Assembly (NCBI RefSeq): GCF_006716115.1
Contig: NZ_VFOO01000001.1
Span: 2,108,001-2,172,000 of the forward strand
DNA length: 64,000 nucleotides
Direction: 5' to 3'
Source of the DNA: Subtercola boreus
Lineage (GTDB): Bacteria; Actinomycetota; Actinomycetes; Actinomycetales; Microbacteriaceae
Shown here: positions 7,162 to 16,739 of the stretch, in pieces
Numbering within the stretch: position 1 is the stretch's first letter
Layout: each line of letters starts with the position of its first letter
Made by a program: the position numbers and the translations under genes
The notes under the pieces: generated by a model
Told to the model about the DNA's origin: nothing
The model's input: the letters and a program-made list of their open reading frames with translations, nothing else
The model's database searches: none

Positions 7162-8346
7162 ATGTCCGAAACCGCAGGATCAGAAACCGCAGGCGCACCC
7201 ACCCCCGTGCCCGTCCGCACCATCATCAGTCCGAGCCGCTACGTTCAGGGCCCCGGCGCCATCACCCGGCTCGGCGAGTTCCTCGCCCCCATCGGCAGCA
7301 GCCCCCTCATCGTGGCCGACGACATCGTCTGGGGCTTCGTCGGGCACGACGTGGAGTCGTCGCTGAAGGCCGCCGGCCTGCCGGTGCGCAAGGAGAAGTT
7401 CAACGGCATCCCGACCGCCGTAGAGATCGACCGGCTCGTCGACGTCATCAAGGAGACCGGGGCCGATGTGGTCGTGGCCGTCGGCGGTGGCAGCACGATC
7501 GACGCGGTGAAGGCGTCGGGCTTCCTCGCGGGCATCCGCTGGGTGACGGTGCCGTCGGTCGCATCGACGGATGCCCCGACCTCCGCTCTCGCCGTGGTCT
7601 ACACGGAGGAGGGGGCCTTCGAGGAGTATCGCTTCTTCCCCCGGAATCCCGACCTCGTGCTGGTCGACTCGCAGCTCGTCGCGAATGCTCCGGCCGCTTT
7701 CCTCGCGGCGGGGGTGGGCGACGCGCTGGCCACCTGGCTCGAGGCGCGCGCGACGAGCCGGTCGAACTCGAACACCATGGCCGGTGGGCTGCCGACGCTC
7801 GCCGGGACGGCCCTCGCCCAGCTCAGCTGGGACGTGCTCTGGGAGAATGCGCTGCCCGCCCTCGACGCGGTGCGCGACCACCTCGTCACCCCGTCGGTCG
7901 AGAAGGTCATCGAGGCGAACACCCTGCTCTCCGGCCTCGGTTTCGAGTCGGGCGGCCTCGCCGCAGCGCACGCCATCCACAACGGACTCACCGCCGCACC
8001 CCAGGCGCACGGGCTCGCCCACGGCCAGAAGGTCAACATCGGCTCTCTCACCCAGCTCATTCTGGAGGGAGCTCCGACCAGCGACATCCGGGACTTCATC
8101 GAGTTCACGACGCGGGTCGGCCTACCCACCACCCTCACCGAGATCGGCCTGTCGGTGGACGACACGGATGTTCTCCAGCTCGTCGCACGGGAGGCAACCG
8201 TGCCGGGCGAGACGATCCACGCCATGCCGTTCGAGGTCGGGGCTGCGGATGTGGTCTCGGCGTTGAAGTCGCTCGAACGCCTGTCACGCCGGGTTCGGGA
8301 TGAAGCGGGGCTGGCCGCCCCCGAGCTGTACCACGCGAAGCACTGA
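7162..8346 (+). CDS. gldA: Glycerol dehydrogenase-like iron-type alcohol dehydrogenase
   Basis: 394 aa, a usual length for glycerol dehydrogenase or glycerol-1-phosphate dehydrogenase relatives. Seen: the NAD-binding AVGGGSTIDAVKA (GGGS) near residue 110, PSVASTDAPTSALAVVY, and metal-ligand region GVGDALATWLEA (Asp) and, further on, AAHAIHNGLTA and QAHGLAHGQKV (His ligands). The substrate is probably glycerol or a related polyol, oxidised with NAD to the ketone. ATG 7162 follows an AGGAG Shine-Dalgarno. Likely regulated by the divergent IclR protein. The gene symbol rests on family resemblance only. Confidence 0.8.
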   Translation: MSETAGSETAGAPTPVPVRTIISPSRYVQGPGAITRLGEFLAPIGSSPLIVADDIVWGFVGHDVESSLKAAGLPVRKEKFNGIPTAVEIDRLVDVIKETGADVVVAVGGGSTIDAVKASGFLAGIRWVTVPSVASTDAPTSALAVVYTEEGAFEEYRFFPRNPDLVLVDSQLVANAPAAFLAAGVGDALATWLEARATSRSNSNTMAGGLPTLAGTALAQLSWDVLWENALPALDAVRDHLVTPSVEKVIEANTLLSGLGFESGGLAAAHAIHNGLTAAPQAHGLAHGQKVNIGSLTQLILEGAPTSDIRDFIEFTTRVGLPTTLTEIGLSVDDTDVLQLVAREATVPGETIHAMPFEVGAADVVSALKSLERLSRRVRDEAGLAAPELYHAKH

Positions 8347-8375
8347 CTGCCCGGGGCTGACGGCCTGCGATGGTC

Positions 8376-9806
8376 TCAGTCCAGGAACACCTTGCCGGGG
8401 TTCAGCAGGTGCTGCGGGTCGAACAGCGTCTTCAGCGAGCGCTGGAGTCCGTACTGCACGTCACCGAGCTCGGTGCGGAGCCATCGCCGTTTGAGCATCC
8501 CGATTCCGTGCTCGCCGGTGATGGTTCCGCCGAACTCGAGAGCACCGGCGATCATGGCGTCCGCAGCCAGCCACGCTCGTTCGGGCAGTGCGCCATCGGG
8601 CCCGAGCTCCGAACGCGGGATGCGGAGGTTCGCGTGCAGGTTGCCGTCGCCGATGTGCGCGAGGATCGTGATGACCACACCGAACCGGGCGCTGGTCGCT
8701 TCGATGAGCCGCACCATCTCGACCAGCCGGTGGCGGGGTACCGCGAAGTCCTCGTTCAGCGTGATCTCGGGGCGGGGAGCCTGGTCCTGCGATGTCCACC
8801 GGCGGATGTCGAGCAGCTCGTCGGTGCGCCGGGCATCGTCGGTGACCTCGATCTCGCCGCCGGAGCGCACCAGCACGTCGCGGAGCAGGGCGGCCTCGGC
8901 TGCTGCCGCCAGCCCGTCGGTCTGCACGAGAAGCAACCCCGCGCCCCGGGCACGGAAGTCGCTCCCCCGCCAGTCGTCGATCCGTGACAGGTGCACACCG
9001 TCGATGAGTTCGAGCATGCTCGGCCGCACCCCGGTGGCGAAGAGGTCGACGCTGGCGGCCGTCGCCTGCTCGGCGGTCTCGAAGAACGCCGCGATCGTGT
9101 GCACGCTACCGAGCGGAACCGGCAGCAGGCGGAGGGTCGCCCCGACCACGACGCCGAGGGTCCCCTCCGAGCCCACGAAGAGCGCGGTCAGGTCGTACCC
9201 GCTGACCCCCTTGATGGAGCGATGTCCGGTGTGGATGAGCTCGCCGCCGGCGAGCACCACGTCGAGGGCGAGCACGGAGTCGCGGGTCACGCCGTACTTC
9301 ACGCAGCAGAGGCCACCGGCGTTGGTGGCGATGTTTCCGCCGATCGTCGAGATCGCGGCGCTGGCCGGGTCGGGCGCGTATCGGAGCCCGACGGCCCGCG
9401 CGGCGGCTGAGATCTCCGAGGTGATCACTCCGGGTTCCACCACGCAGAGGCCGCTGTCGGGGTCGATCCCGGTGATCGCCGTGAGCTTCCCGAGCGACAG
9501 GATGATCGCCCCCTCCGTCGCGGCGGCTCCACCGGCGTACCCGGTTCCGGCACCGCGCGGGATGACCGGCACCCCGAACTCGGCAGAGACCCGGCAGACC
9601 TGCTGCACGTCGGCCACGGAGCGGGCGACGACGACCGCGAACACGACGTCGCCGGGGTCGTGGCCCGAACGGTCGCGGGCGTAGGGCAACGTAGTCTCGG
9701 CACCCGTCAGCACGACGCCGACACCGTCAGCACGGAGTCGCGCAACCGCAGCGGCGAGCGCCTGCCCCGTCCCCGGAACAGGCACCGCCCCGGGCACCTC
9801 AGACAC
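8376..9806 (-). CDS. GlcD-like FAD-binding oxidoreductase (2-hydroxyacid oxidase type)
   Basis: 476 aa from GTG 9806. A PCMH-type FAD-binding domain covers about residues 30-210 (VIPRGAGTGYAGGA; SIGGNIATNAGGLCCVKYG; GSEGTLGVV). The C-terminal FAD-oxidase domain has AHIGDGNLHANL and GTITGEHGIGMLKR, the two hallmark motifs of glycolate/D-lactate dehydrogenase relatives. It oxidises a 2-hydroxyacid; the substrate cannot be read from sequence. The start overlaps the stop of sbcC by 8 nt (GTGTCTGA), so it is translationally coupled as the last gene of the hydrolase-sbcD-sbcC operon, an unusual partner for a DNA-repair pair. Confidence 0.88.
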   Translation of the reverse strand: MSEVPGAVPVPGTGQALAAAVARLRADGVGVVLTGAETTLPYARDRSGHDPGDVVFAVVVARSVADVQQVCRVSAEFGVPVIPRGAGTGYAGGAAATEGAIILSLGKLTAITGIDPDSGLCVVEPGVITSEISAAARAVGLRYAPDPASAAISTIGGNIATNAGGLCCVKYGVTRDSVLALDVVLAGGELIHTGHRSIKGVSGYDLTALFVGSEGTLGVVVGATLRLLPVPLGSVHTIAAFFETAEQATAASVDLFATGVRPSMLELIDGVHLSRIDDWRGSDFRARGAGLLLVQTDGLAAAAEAALLRDVLVRSGGEIEVTDDARRTDELLDIRRWTSQDQAPRPEITLNEDFAVPRHRLVEMVRLIEATSARFGVVITILAHIGDGNLHANLRIPRSELGPDGALPERAWLAADAMIAGALEFGGTITGEHGIGMLKRRWLRTELGDVQYGLQRSLKTLFDPQHLLNPGKVFLD

Positions 9807-12800
9807 GCTCCCGCACCTCCTCGATCCGGCTGTAGCCGGCATCCGTCACCGTGATGCGCAGTTTGGCCGAGATCTGCTCCTTCATCGACTCGACGTGGCT
9901 GATCAGGCCGATCGTGCGGCCGCCGGTGCGCAGCCCGTCAAGGGTGGTCATGGCGATTTCGAGGGTCTCGGCATCCAGTGTTCCGAAGCCCTCGTCGACG
10001 AACAGGGTGTCGAGCGCGATGCCTCCGGTCTGGTTCGTCACCACCTCGGCGAGCCCGAGGGCCAGGGCGAGCGATGCGAGGAAGGTCTCCCCTCCGGAGA
10101 GCGAGTGCGTGGGGCGCGCCCGACCGGTGTGCTCGTCCCAGATGCGCAGCCCGAGCCCTGCCTCGACGTTCCGGTACTGCAGGGAGTCGTCGAGTTCGAG
10201 CGAGTACCGGTTGCCTGTCATCGTGGTCAGCCGGGCGTTGGCCGCTTGGATGATCTGCTCGAGCTGGGCCGCGAGAACATATGTCTCGAGGCGCATACGT
10301 TTCACATTCGTGCCACCGACCAGTTCTGCGAGCTCACGCACCTTGGCCTGCTCCTCGATGAGCCCCGCGGATGCCCGGAAGAGCGTCTCCGCCTCGCCGA
10401 CCAGCCCCGCGAGCTGTCGCGCCTCGGCCACCCGGGTGTTGCGGAGCGCCTCGGCCTCATCCCGGGCTTCGAGGGCGGTGGCCCGCGCGGCACCGGTCGC
10501 GGCGGTTTCGACGAGCACCGCCGGCAGCCCCGCGAGGTCGGGGTCGGCCAGCAGCGCCGCCGCCGCGGCCAGCCCGTCGCTGTGCCGGCGCACCCGGGTC
10601 TCGCGGGTCGCCTGCTCGGCGGGCGTGAGACGCGCCTGCTCTGCGGCGTCGCTGCTGGGGAAGTCGAGTTCGGCCAGGAGCTCCGCCTCCGCCTCGACCG
10701 CGCGGCCCAGACGCTCCCGGTTCGCTGCGGTCTCGACGAGCGCCGCCTCCAGCGCGCGGGCCGAGGCCAGCCAGGCGTCGACCTCCCGGGCCCTGGCCGA
10801 CACGGAATCGAAACCGCCCCGGAGTTCCAGTACCCGCAGGGAGAGGAGCGCGAGGCTCGTCTCCGCGGCGGTGTAGGAACTCTGAACCCCGGCCAGCTCG
10901 TCGCGCAGCTGCCGGAGCGCCGTCTCCGCCTCGGTGCGACGGCTCTCGACTCCGTCGCGTTCTGCGGTTAGCGCGGCGGCGAGCCGCACGGCCTCCGCGG
11001 CCCGGTCGACCCTGGCCGACGCGGCTTCGAGGAGCTTCAGCAGCTCGGCCGAGCTGCTGCCGCGGGCCGCCGCACGGTCGTCGGCGAGGGTGCGGCCGAG
11101 GGCGGCGACCCGGTCATCCGCCTCAGCCAGCGTTGCCTGGCAGGTCGCCCGGAGTCGCTGTGCGCGGTCGGTGTCGGCCTCGGTGACGGGTTCGGCATCG
11201 CTCTCCGCCGGCTGTGGATGCTCGGTCGAGCCGCACACGGAACAGGGCACACCCTCGACCAGTCCGCCCGCGAGCTCCGCGGCATGGCCGGCCAACCGCC
11301 GGGCCAGGAGGGTGTCGACGAGCCGTGCCGCCTCGAGGTGGGCCGAGCTCGCCGCCTTCTGCGCGAGAAGGGCGTCGGTGAGCTCCGCCGCCGACGAATC
11401 GGCTCGGCGCCCCGCCGCAAGGGCCTCTTCGAGGGACTCCTGTTCGAGGCGGAGGTCGGGAAGCCGTCCCGCTTCGACCTGGGCGGCCTCGAGACGCTCC
11501 CCCAGCGCGGTGAGCTCGGCGGGGAATCCTCCGACCCGGTGTTCGAGGGCGCCGATCCGGGCGGCCACGTCGGCCCTCGTCGCCGTGTGCGCGCGGAGCT
11601 CGCCCGCCAGCTCGTCCACCCGTTTCTCGTCGGAGAGCGCCCCGTCGAGGGAACCTCGTTCGACGACGAGATCTTCGACCGCAGCCCGGAGGGCGGCAAC
11701 ACTGTCGCCGCCCGGACCGGCGGAGAACAGTGCCCAACGCTCGCGCGCGGCGGATTCGGCAGCCTGCGCCCCGGCGAGAGCTCGCTCGGCAGCGCGACGC
11801 GCCTCGATCTGCGGCCAGACCCGGGCGGCGCGGTTCGCCCCCTCGATGCTCGCGCGGAGATCCTCGATCTCGGGAGTCTCCGCCTGGAGTGCCGCGAGGG
11901 TCTCGGCGGTGGCGTCGCGCTTCAGCTGACGGCGGAGCACTTCGAGCTCGGACGTGTGGACCCGGTCGGCGCTCTCGAAGGCTGCAGCTGAGATCCCCGC
12001 GCGCTCGGACGCCTCGTCCCGCAGGGTGACCACGTCGGCGAGCAGCCCGCTGAACCACTCGGGTGAGGGGTCCGCCGGCACGGCGATCGGGGTGCGAGAG
12101 AGCGCGGACCCCTCCGCCGCCTCGGCCTCCTGTGCCAGCGCGGCCTCGGCGATCCCCGCGGCCTGCGTCGCCCTGACGTGGATGCTCTGCCGGGCATCCG
12201 CGACCCGCGCCGTCAGCGCGCGGCTCTGCTCGGCGAGCGACTTCTCGAACGCCTCGAAGCGGGAGGTGCCGAAGAGCGTGCGGAGGAGCGCCCTCCGTTC
12301 GTCGGTCTTCGCGAGCAAAAACTGTTGGAACCGGTTCTGCGCGAGCAGGATCACCTGCAGGAACTGGTCGGCCTTCAGGGGCAGGATCTCACTCATGTGG
12401 CGGCCCACGTCGACGGGCTTCGCCGCGATGCCCCGCCACCCAGCATCAGTGCTCTCTGCAGAACCTGTCGGCCCGGCCTCTCGCACGAACAGCTCCGCTG
12501 TGGCCGCCGCTCGTGTCAGCTCGCCTGCGCGGCGCTTGTTCGGGCGCTGGTACTCCGGCGTGCGGTGGAGCCGGTAGTCGGTGCCGCCGATACTGAACTC
12601 CAGTTCGACGAAGGTCGGGTCGCCGGGGCCCGCATGGTCGCTCCGCAGCTGCGATTCGCGCCCGTCGTAGCGCGGCACCGACGCGTAGAGCGCGAAGCAG
12701 ATGGCGTCGAGGATGCTCGACTTTCCGGCCCCGGTCTTGCCCGTGATGAGGAAGATGCCGTCATCGTCGAACTGCTCGAAATCGACGGACTGTTCGTCCC

Positions 12801-12843
12801 GGTACGGCCCGAAGCCGGCCAACCGGAGGCGCTTGATCTTCAC
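9799..12843 (-). CDS. sbcC: SbcC nuclease-complex ATPase (Rad50-like)
   Basis: 1014 aa SMC-type ATPase of the SbcCD double-strand-break/hairpin nuclease. Walker A GKTGAGKSS is at residues 35-43. A long central region of heptad-rich coiled coil holds the zinc-hook CSVC near residue 535 (VPCSVCGSTEHP). The C-terminal ABC signature SLSGGETFLASLALAL is followed by Walker B DTLFVDEGFGTLD. All functional parts are present. GTG 12843 overlaps the sbcD stop (GTGA), so the two subunits are translated together. Shadow frames on the opposite strand look long because of GC bias. Confidence 0.97.
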   Translation of the reverse strand: MKIKRLRLAGFGPYRDEQSVDFEQFDDDGIFLITGKTGAGKSSILDAICFALYASVPRYDGRESQLRSDHAGPGDPTFVELEFSIGGTDYRLHRTPEYQRPNKRRAGELTRAAATAELFVREAGPTGSAESTDAGWRGIAAKPVDVGRHMSEILPLKADQFLQVILLAQNRFQQFLLAKTDERRALLRTLFGTSRFEAFEKSLAEQSRALTARVADARQSIHVRATQAAGIAEAALAQEAEAAEGSALSRTPIAVPADPSPEWFSGLLADVVTLRDEASERAGISAAAFESADRVHTSELEVLRRQLKRDATAETLAALQAETPEIEDLRASIEGANRAARVWPQIEARRAAERALAGAQAAESAARERWALFSAGPGGDSVAALRAAVEDLVVERGSLDGALSDEKRVDELAGELRAHTATRADVAARIGALEHRVGGFPAELTALGERLEAAQVEAGRLPDLRLEQESLEEALAAGRRADSSAAELTDALLAQKAASSAHLEAARLVDTLLARRLAGHAAELAGGLVEGVPCSVCGSTEHPQPAESDAEPVTEADTDRAQRLRATCQATLAEADDRVAALGRTLADDRAAARGSSSAELLKLLEAASARVDRAAEAVRLAAALTAERDGVESRRTEAETALRQLRDELAGVQSSYTAAETSLALLSLRVLELRGGFDSVSARAREVDAWLASARALEAALVETAANRERLGRAVEAEAELLAELDFPSSDAAEQARLTPAEQATRETRVRRHSDGLAAAAALLADPDLAGLPAVLVETAATGAARATALEARDEAEALRNTRVAEARQLAGLVGEAETLFRASAGLIEEQAKVRELAELVGGTNVKRMRLETYVLAAQLEQIIQAANARLTTMTGNRYSLELDDSLQYRNVEAGLGLRIWDEHTGRARPTHSLSGGETFLASLALALGLAEVVTNQTGGIALDTLFVDEGFGTLDAETLEIAMTTLDGLRTGGRTIGLISHVESMKEQISAKLRITVTDAGYSRIEEVRERV

Positions 12844-14018
12844 TGCGGGACCAGCACAGCGCCGAGGGTCTCGGTGACGAGGCGGCTCTCGAAATCGCTC
12901 GGGCCTGCACCGTTCCGCACGAACTCGACGAACCCGGTGACGATCTGCTGGTCAGTCTTCTCTGTCAGGCGCTCGGCGTAGCTCTCTGAACCGGCATCGT
13001 TCACGACCGACGGCCGGTATTCGAGAGCGACGCAGTGCGGGAAGCGCTGCTGCAGCTTGCGCATACCGTCGAGCGGCCGGGCCTGGTCGGTGACGATGGC
13101 CTTGATCCAGTGGCCCTCGTACTCGGCCAGCGACGGGTCGTCGAGCAGGTCGCCCAGCGTACCGGTCAGTTCGCGGAGCGGCCTCGGCACGGGGAAGTCG
13201 ACCCAGGTCGTGGCGGCGAGGCCCGCGGCATCCAGTTCGACAAGCCAGCCGCCGCGCACCCGGCTGCCCTCGGCGAACGAATAGTGCAACGGGGCGCCCG
13301 AGTACCGCACCCGCTCGCTGAGCGCCGCCCGGGAGTGGATGTGGCCGAGCGCCACGTAGTCGGGCCCGTCGAAGACCCGGAGCGGAACCAGGTCGAGGCC
13401 GCCGGAGGTGATGTCCCGCTCGACGTCGGTCGCGCCTGCGCCCACGACGGCATCGCCCGACTCGGAGACCCCCACGTTCACCGCGAAGCAGTGCGAGAGC
13501 ACCACGGAGCGCCCCGGACGAGCCGCGAGGTCGTCGCGGATGCGGTCCATGGCGAAGGCGAGCGCCTGCTCGTGCGATCGCAGCTGTGCTTCGGGGTAGT
13601 GGTGCCGGATGAGGCTCGGCTCGAGATAGGGGATGCCGTAGAAGTGCACCGGGCCCGTCTCGTCGTCGAGGGTGACCGGGATGTCGAGGCGGTCGTGCCG
13701 GGTGAGAACGTGCACCCCGGCCTCCGCCGCCCACTCCGACTGGAAACCGAGCCGCGTGGCGGAGTCGTGGTTGCCGCTGGTCAGGATGACCTTCGCGCCG
13801 GTCTGGCGGAGCGCCCGCAGTGTTCGCTCCAGCACCTCGTAGGCCTCGGCCGACGGCACCGCCGAGTCGAACACGTCACCCGCGACGACGACCACGTCGA
13901 CGCCGTGCTCCCGCACCGTGTCGGCCATCGCGCCTGCGACGAGCTCGAAATGGTCGAGGGTCGAGTGGGTGTGGAATGTGCGCCCGATGTGCCAGTCGGA
14001 GGTGTGCAGGAACTTCAT
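12840..14018 (-). CDS. sbcD: SbcD exonuclease subunit (Mre11-like)
   Basis: 392 aa calcineurin-like metallophosphoesterase. Metal-binding motifs in order: FLHTSDWHIG (residues 3-12, D and H), VVVAGDVFD, LTSGNHDS (GNHD), SHCFAVN and ALGHIHSRA (GHxH). ATG 14018 was chosen because it puts the first metal motif at the N-terminus as in all SbcD proteins; the frame upstream is non-coding and lies in the hydrolase gene. Acts with SbcC to cleave hairpins and protein-blocked ends. Confidence 0.96.
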   Translation of the reverse strand: MKFLHTSDWHIGRTFHTHSTLDHFELVAGAMADTVREHGVDVVVVAGDVFDSAVPSAEAYEVLERTLRALRQTGAKVILTSGNHDSATRLGFQSEWAAEAGVHVLTRHDRLDIPVTLDDETGPVHFYGIPYLEPSLIRHHYPEAQLRSHEQALAFAMDRIRDDLAARPGRSVVLSHCFAVNVGVSESGDAVVGAGATDVERDITSGGLDLVPLRVFDGPDYVALGHIHSRAALSERVRYSGAPLHYSFAEGSRVRGGWLVELDAAGLAATTWVDFPVPRPLRELTGTLGDLLDDPSLAEYEGHWIKAIVTDQARPLDGMRKLQQRFPHCVALEYRPSVVNDAGSESYAERLTEKTDQQIVTGFVEFVRNGAGPSDFESRLVTETLGAVLVPQ

Positions 14019-14028
14019 GTCTCCGACG

Positions 14029-14934
14029 CTAGCCCCGACCGCCGACAGCGGCCTCCCGCACGCGCGGACCGAGGAATTCCAGCACGGCCAGGTTGACCTC
14101 GTCGGGCTGCTCCAGGTTCGTCGCATGGCCCGCATTCTCGATCACGATGGAGCACGCAGCCGGGTTCCCGCCGAGCAGAGCGGACGCCGCGGCGTGCCCG
14201 GCCGGCCAGAACTCGCTCTCCCGGCCCGCGATGAAGAGCACGGGCAGGCGCGAGGCCGCGATCACGTCGCGCCAGTCGGCAACGGCATGGTTGTGCAGCA
14301 GCTCCAGCTCACCGGTGGTGAGTTCGTGTTTCGCCAGCACCGACCTCAGCGCCGAGGTCAGCACCGAGACCGGTGAGCCCCCGGAACCCGTCGCCCCGAG
14401 CATCCGCACGATCCGGCGCCCGCGCTTCTGCGGCGGCGTGCCGTGGCCGGTCTCCGGAACCCCGCTGCCGAAGAGGGTGTGCCGGTTGGCCTCGGTGTAC
14501 CCGTAGAAGCCGCACGGCCAGCCCGCCTCGCCCGGGTGACCCGTCGTGTTCAGCATCTTCGGCGTCTGGTCGATGATGACGATCTGCGAGACCAGCTCGG
14601 GGCCCTCGGCGTCGAGGTAGGCCCAGATGGTGTTGCCGCCCATCGACCCGCCGACCAGCACGACGTCACGGAGCGCGAGGGCGACGAGGAACTCGCGGAG
14701 ATCCGCGGCCCGTCGCGCCATCGAGTTGCCGGAGTCGCGGTGCTCAGAGGTGCCATGCCCGCGGAGGTCGAGAGCGAGCATCCGGAACCCGGCGGCGCCG
14801 AGCGCGTCGACCTGGTACCGCCAGCTCGTGGCGGGAGCGAGGAATCCTGCGAGAAGCACCACCGGCCGGCCGGCCGGATCACCGGACTCCCGGTAGTCGA
14901 GGCGCACCCCGTCAGAGGTCGTGATGGACGGCAT
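14029..14934 (-). CDS. Alpha/beta hydrolase
   Basis: 301 aa alpha/beta-fold hydrolase. Oxyanion region VVLLAGFLAP, LDLRGHGTSEH, nucleophile elbow VGGSMGGNT (Ser near residue 96), a cap region with the HPGEAGWPCGFYGY segment, VLFIAGRES with a following acidic residue, and the catalytic His in ENAGHATNLEQP. It resembles epoxide-hydrolase/haloperoxidase-type esterases; the substrate is unknown. It is the first gene of the operon with sbcD 10 nt downstream. GACACT sits 6 nt before the ATG. Confidence 0.85.
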   Translation of the reverse strand: MPSITTSDGVRLDYRESGDPAGRPVVLLAGFLAPATSWRYQVDALGAAGFRMLALDLRGHGTSEHRDSGNSMARRAADLREFLVALALRDVVLVGGSMGGNTIWAYLDAEGPELVSQIVIIDQTPKMLNTTGHPGEAGWPCGFYGYTEANRHTLFGSGVPETGHGTPPQKRGRRIVRMLGATGSGGSPVSVLTSALRSVLAKHELTTGELELLHNHAVADWRDVIAASRLPVLFIAGRESEFWPAGHAAASALLGGNPAACSIVIENAGHATNLEQPDEVNLAVLEFLGPRVREAAVGGRG

Positions 14935-14978
14935 GCCCCCAGTGTCTCACGGTGGGGGCATGGGCTATCGGCCGGGGA

Positions 14979-15485
14979 CTACAGCTCGACCTTCTCGTTC
15001 TCCCCGCCGTCGTACGGCTTTCCGGTCAGCTTCGACTTGACGAGGCTGAAGACGGTGGCAACACGACCGCCCGGGGTGTCCCAGTATTCGGCGCTGTCGC
15101 TCTCGAATTTCACGAGGGTGGCGTTCGGGTCTTCGGGGCCGTCCGGGAACCAGGCGTCGACGGCGGAGTTCCAGAGGTCCTTCAGCTTCGCCGCGTCATC
15201 GACCTGCTCGGCCCGCCCTGAGAGGGAGACCCAGGTGTCACCGGACGTGAAGGCGACGTTGACGACCGGGTCGGCGCTGATCTCCGCGATCTCGTGGGAG
15301 TCGCGGGCGACGATGAACCAGAGGTCGCCGTCGAAGGTGGTGTCCTGCACGGTGAAGGGGCGGGAGACGAGCTTCCCGTCGGCCGACCGGGTCGTCATCA
15401 TCGCGAACCGGAAACCCTTGATCAGCTCGGCGACGCGTGCGACGCCGTCGGTGGAGTTGGTATCTGTGGTGGTGCTGTCTGTCAT
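14979..15485 (-). CDS. Pyridoxamine 5'-phosphate oxidase-like (general stress protein 26 type) flavin protein
   Basis: 168 aa split-barrel FMN-binding-type domain: FRFAMMTTRSADGKLVSRPFTVQ, DGDLWFIVARDSHEIAEI, VNVAFTSGDTWVSLSGRAEQV, then the C-terminal FPDGPEDPNATLVKFE and AEYWDT typical of the GSP26 subfamily. ATG 15485 has a strong AAGGAG Shine-Dalgarno, so it can be made on its own. The frame is also open without interruption from the upstream ORF (start 16223), giving a possible 414-aa read-through fusion. Confidence 0.88.
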   Translation of the reverse strand: MTDSTTTDTNSTDGVARVAELIKGFRFAMMTTRSADGKLVSRPFTVQDTTFDGDLWFIVARDSHEIAEISADPVVNVAFTSGDTWVSLSGRAEQVDDAAKLKDLWNSAVDAWFPDGPEDPNATLVKFESDSAEYWDTPGGRVATVFSLVKSKLTGKPYDGGENEKVEL

Positions 15486-16223
15486 TTCTCTGCTCCTTCG
15501 CGAGTGGTGTGCCCCACTCTGCTCCGGATGCCCGGGGTCCCGGTAGGCCTTGACGAGCGGGGCGCGCTGCCCCAGCGGTCGCGCCACAACCCCGGTCGCG
15601 GCAGACGCCAGCGCGGGCAGGTCGACCTCGCGGAGGGCACGCATCCGCTCGTCGCGGTCGGCCGCGTAGCCGGGGTCGGCGGCGAAAGGTGGGAGTGCAG
15701 CATTCAGAACCACAGCATCCAGGCGCGCCTCGATCGCGGTGCCGATCTCCGACCACGCCCAGTCCCTCGACGCATCGACGGCCGCGGGCACGAAGGCGTC
15801 GTCGCGGCGCAGCCGGTCGAGTTCCGTTGCGAGCGCCGAGTAGATGACGCGGCGCTCGACGAGCAGGTGGTGGTCGCTGATCGTGGTCGACCTGCGGAAG
15901 CTCGGTGGGAACTCGGCCATCAGCCGACGCATATGCGCGGCCATCGAGGCCTGCTCGAGGGCCAGGGCGCGAAGTTGCCGGTCGACGTAGCGGGCGGTGA
16001 GTGCAGGGTCGTAGCGCCGGTCGGACCTCAGCGCCTCGACGACGATGTGGTTCATCGTCGCCATGGTGAGGGCGATCCGCGACATCAGGACGCCCTCCTC
16101 GACCGCTCGCGCGACGAGCTCGGGGTCGACGGCGAACCTCAGCGCACGACGGCGCCGGGCGGACGGCTCAGCGGTGCGCCCGCGGTCTCGCCCGCGCCCG
16201 CGTTTCCGCTTTTGCTCCACCAT
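15486..16223 (-). CDS. Uncharacterised basic protein, frame continues into the PPOX gene
   Basis: About 245 codons from ATG 16223. The very basic N-terminus (MVEQKRKRGRGRDRGR) is followed by a helical domain of about 200 residues without a recognised motif (FAVDPELVARAVEEGVLMSR; ALEQASMAAHMRRLM), ending around APLVKAYRDPGHP. No stop codon separates it from the PPOX domain, so either the stop was lost or the product is a fusion. It lies 38 nt downstream of the DUF7882-like gene, probably in the same operon. The basic tail suggests nucleic-acid binding; that is inference only. Confidence 0.55.
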
Positions 16224-16261
16224 CGATCACCGGTCAGGACGAGGGTCGCTCGGCGCGGCCG

Positions 16262-16576
16262 TCAGGCGACGGTGGCGGCTTCCGGGAGCGGTTCTGGCAA
16301 GAGACGGAGCCCGGAGCCGCTGTTCGCGACGGAGGTCAGCTGCTCGATCCAGTGCCGGTTCAGCGCGGTGTTCGCCGCGGTGTCGAGAACGAACTGCAGC
16401 GGGATGGCGGGGTGCAGCCAGATCGTGTGGCTCCGGCCCGTCTCGTCGTCCTCCCAGGAGAGGGCGAACTTCTCGTCGCGACGGAGCTTCGCCAGAACGA
16501 CGACGCGGAGATGCAGGAGAGCGCGATCATCGAGGGGAACCTCGACTCCGGGCGCACCATAGATGAGTTTTCCCAT
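16262..16576 (-). CDS. DUF7882-like small protein (often labelled ATP-dependent DNA ligase)
   Basis: 104 aa. MGKLIYGAPGVEVPLDDRALLHLRVVVLAKLRR and the later SWEDDETGRSHTIWLHPAIPLQFVL match my memory of a small family that is widespread in Microbacteriaceae and commonly annotated as DNA ligase without any ligase motif (no K-x-D-G is present). Function unknown. AGGACAG upstream of ATG 16576 is a reasonable Shine-Dalgarno. Confidence 0.7.
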   Translation of the reverse strand: MGKLIYGAPGVEVPLDDRALLHLRVVVLAKLRRDEKFALSWEDDETGRSHTIWLHPAIPLQFVLDTAANTALNRHWIEQLTSVANSGSGLRLLPEPLPEAATVA

Positions 16577-16727
16577 GATTCTGTCCTGACTGGAGCGCGC
16601 GGGGTCTCGGCGCGTCGTATGACGATACTAACCGCTCCGCACCCCCGGCGTGTCGCCGTTCGAGACCGGGTTGCCGCCGGCTGTCAAGGTGCGTCCGGGA
16701 AGCAGGCAGCGGGCCGGACGACCCGAG

Positions 16728-16733
16728 TAGGGT
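16728..16733 (+). promoter_or_regulatory. -10 box of a probable leaderless promoter
   Basis: TAGGGT ends 6 nt before ATG 16740, and no Shine-Dalgarno lies in the gap. Confidence 0.5.
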
Positions 16734-16739
16734 GCTGCC

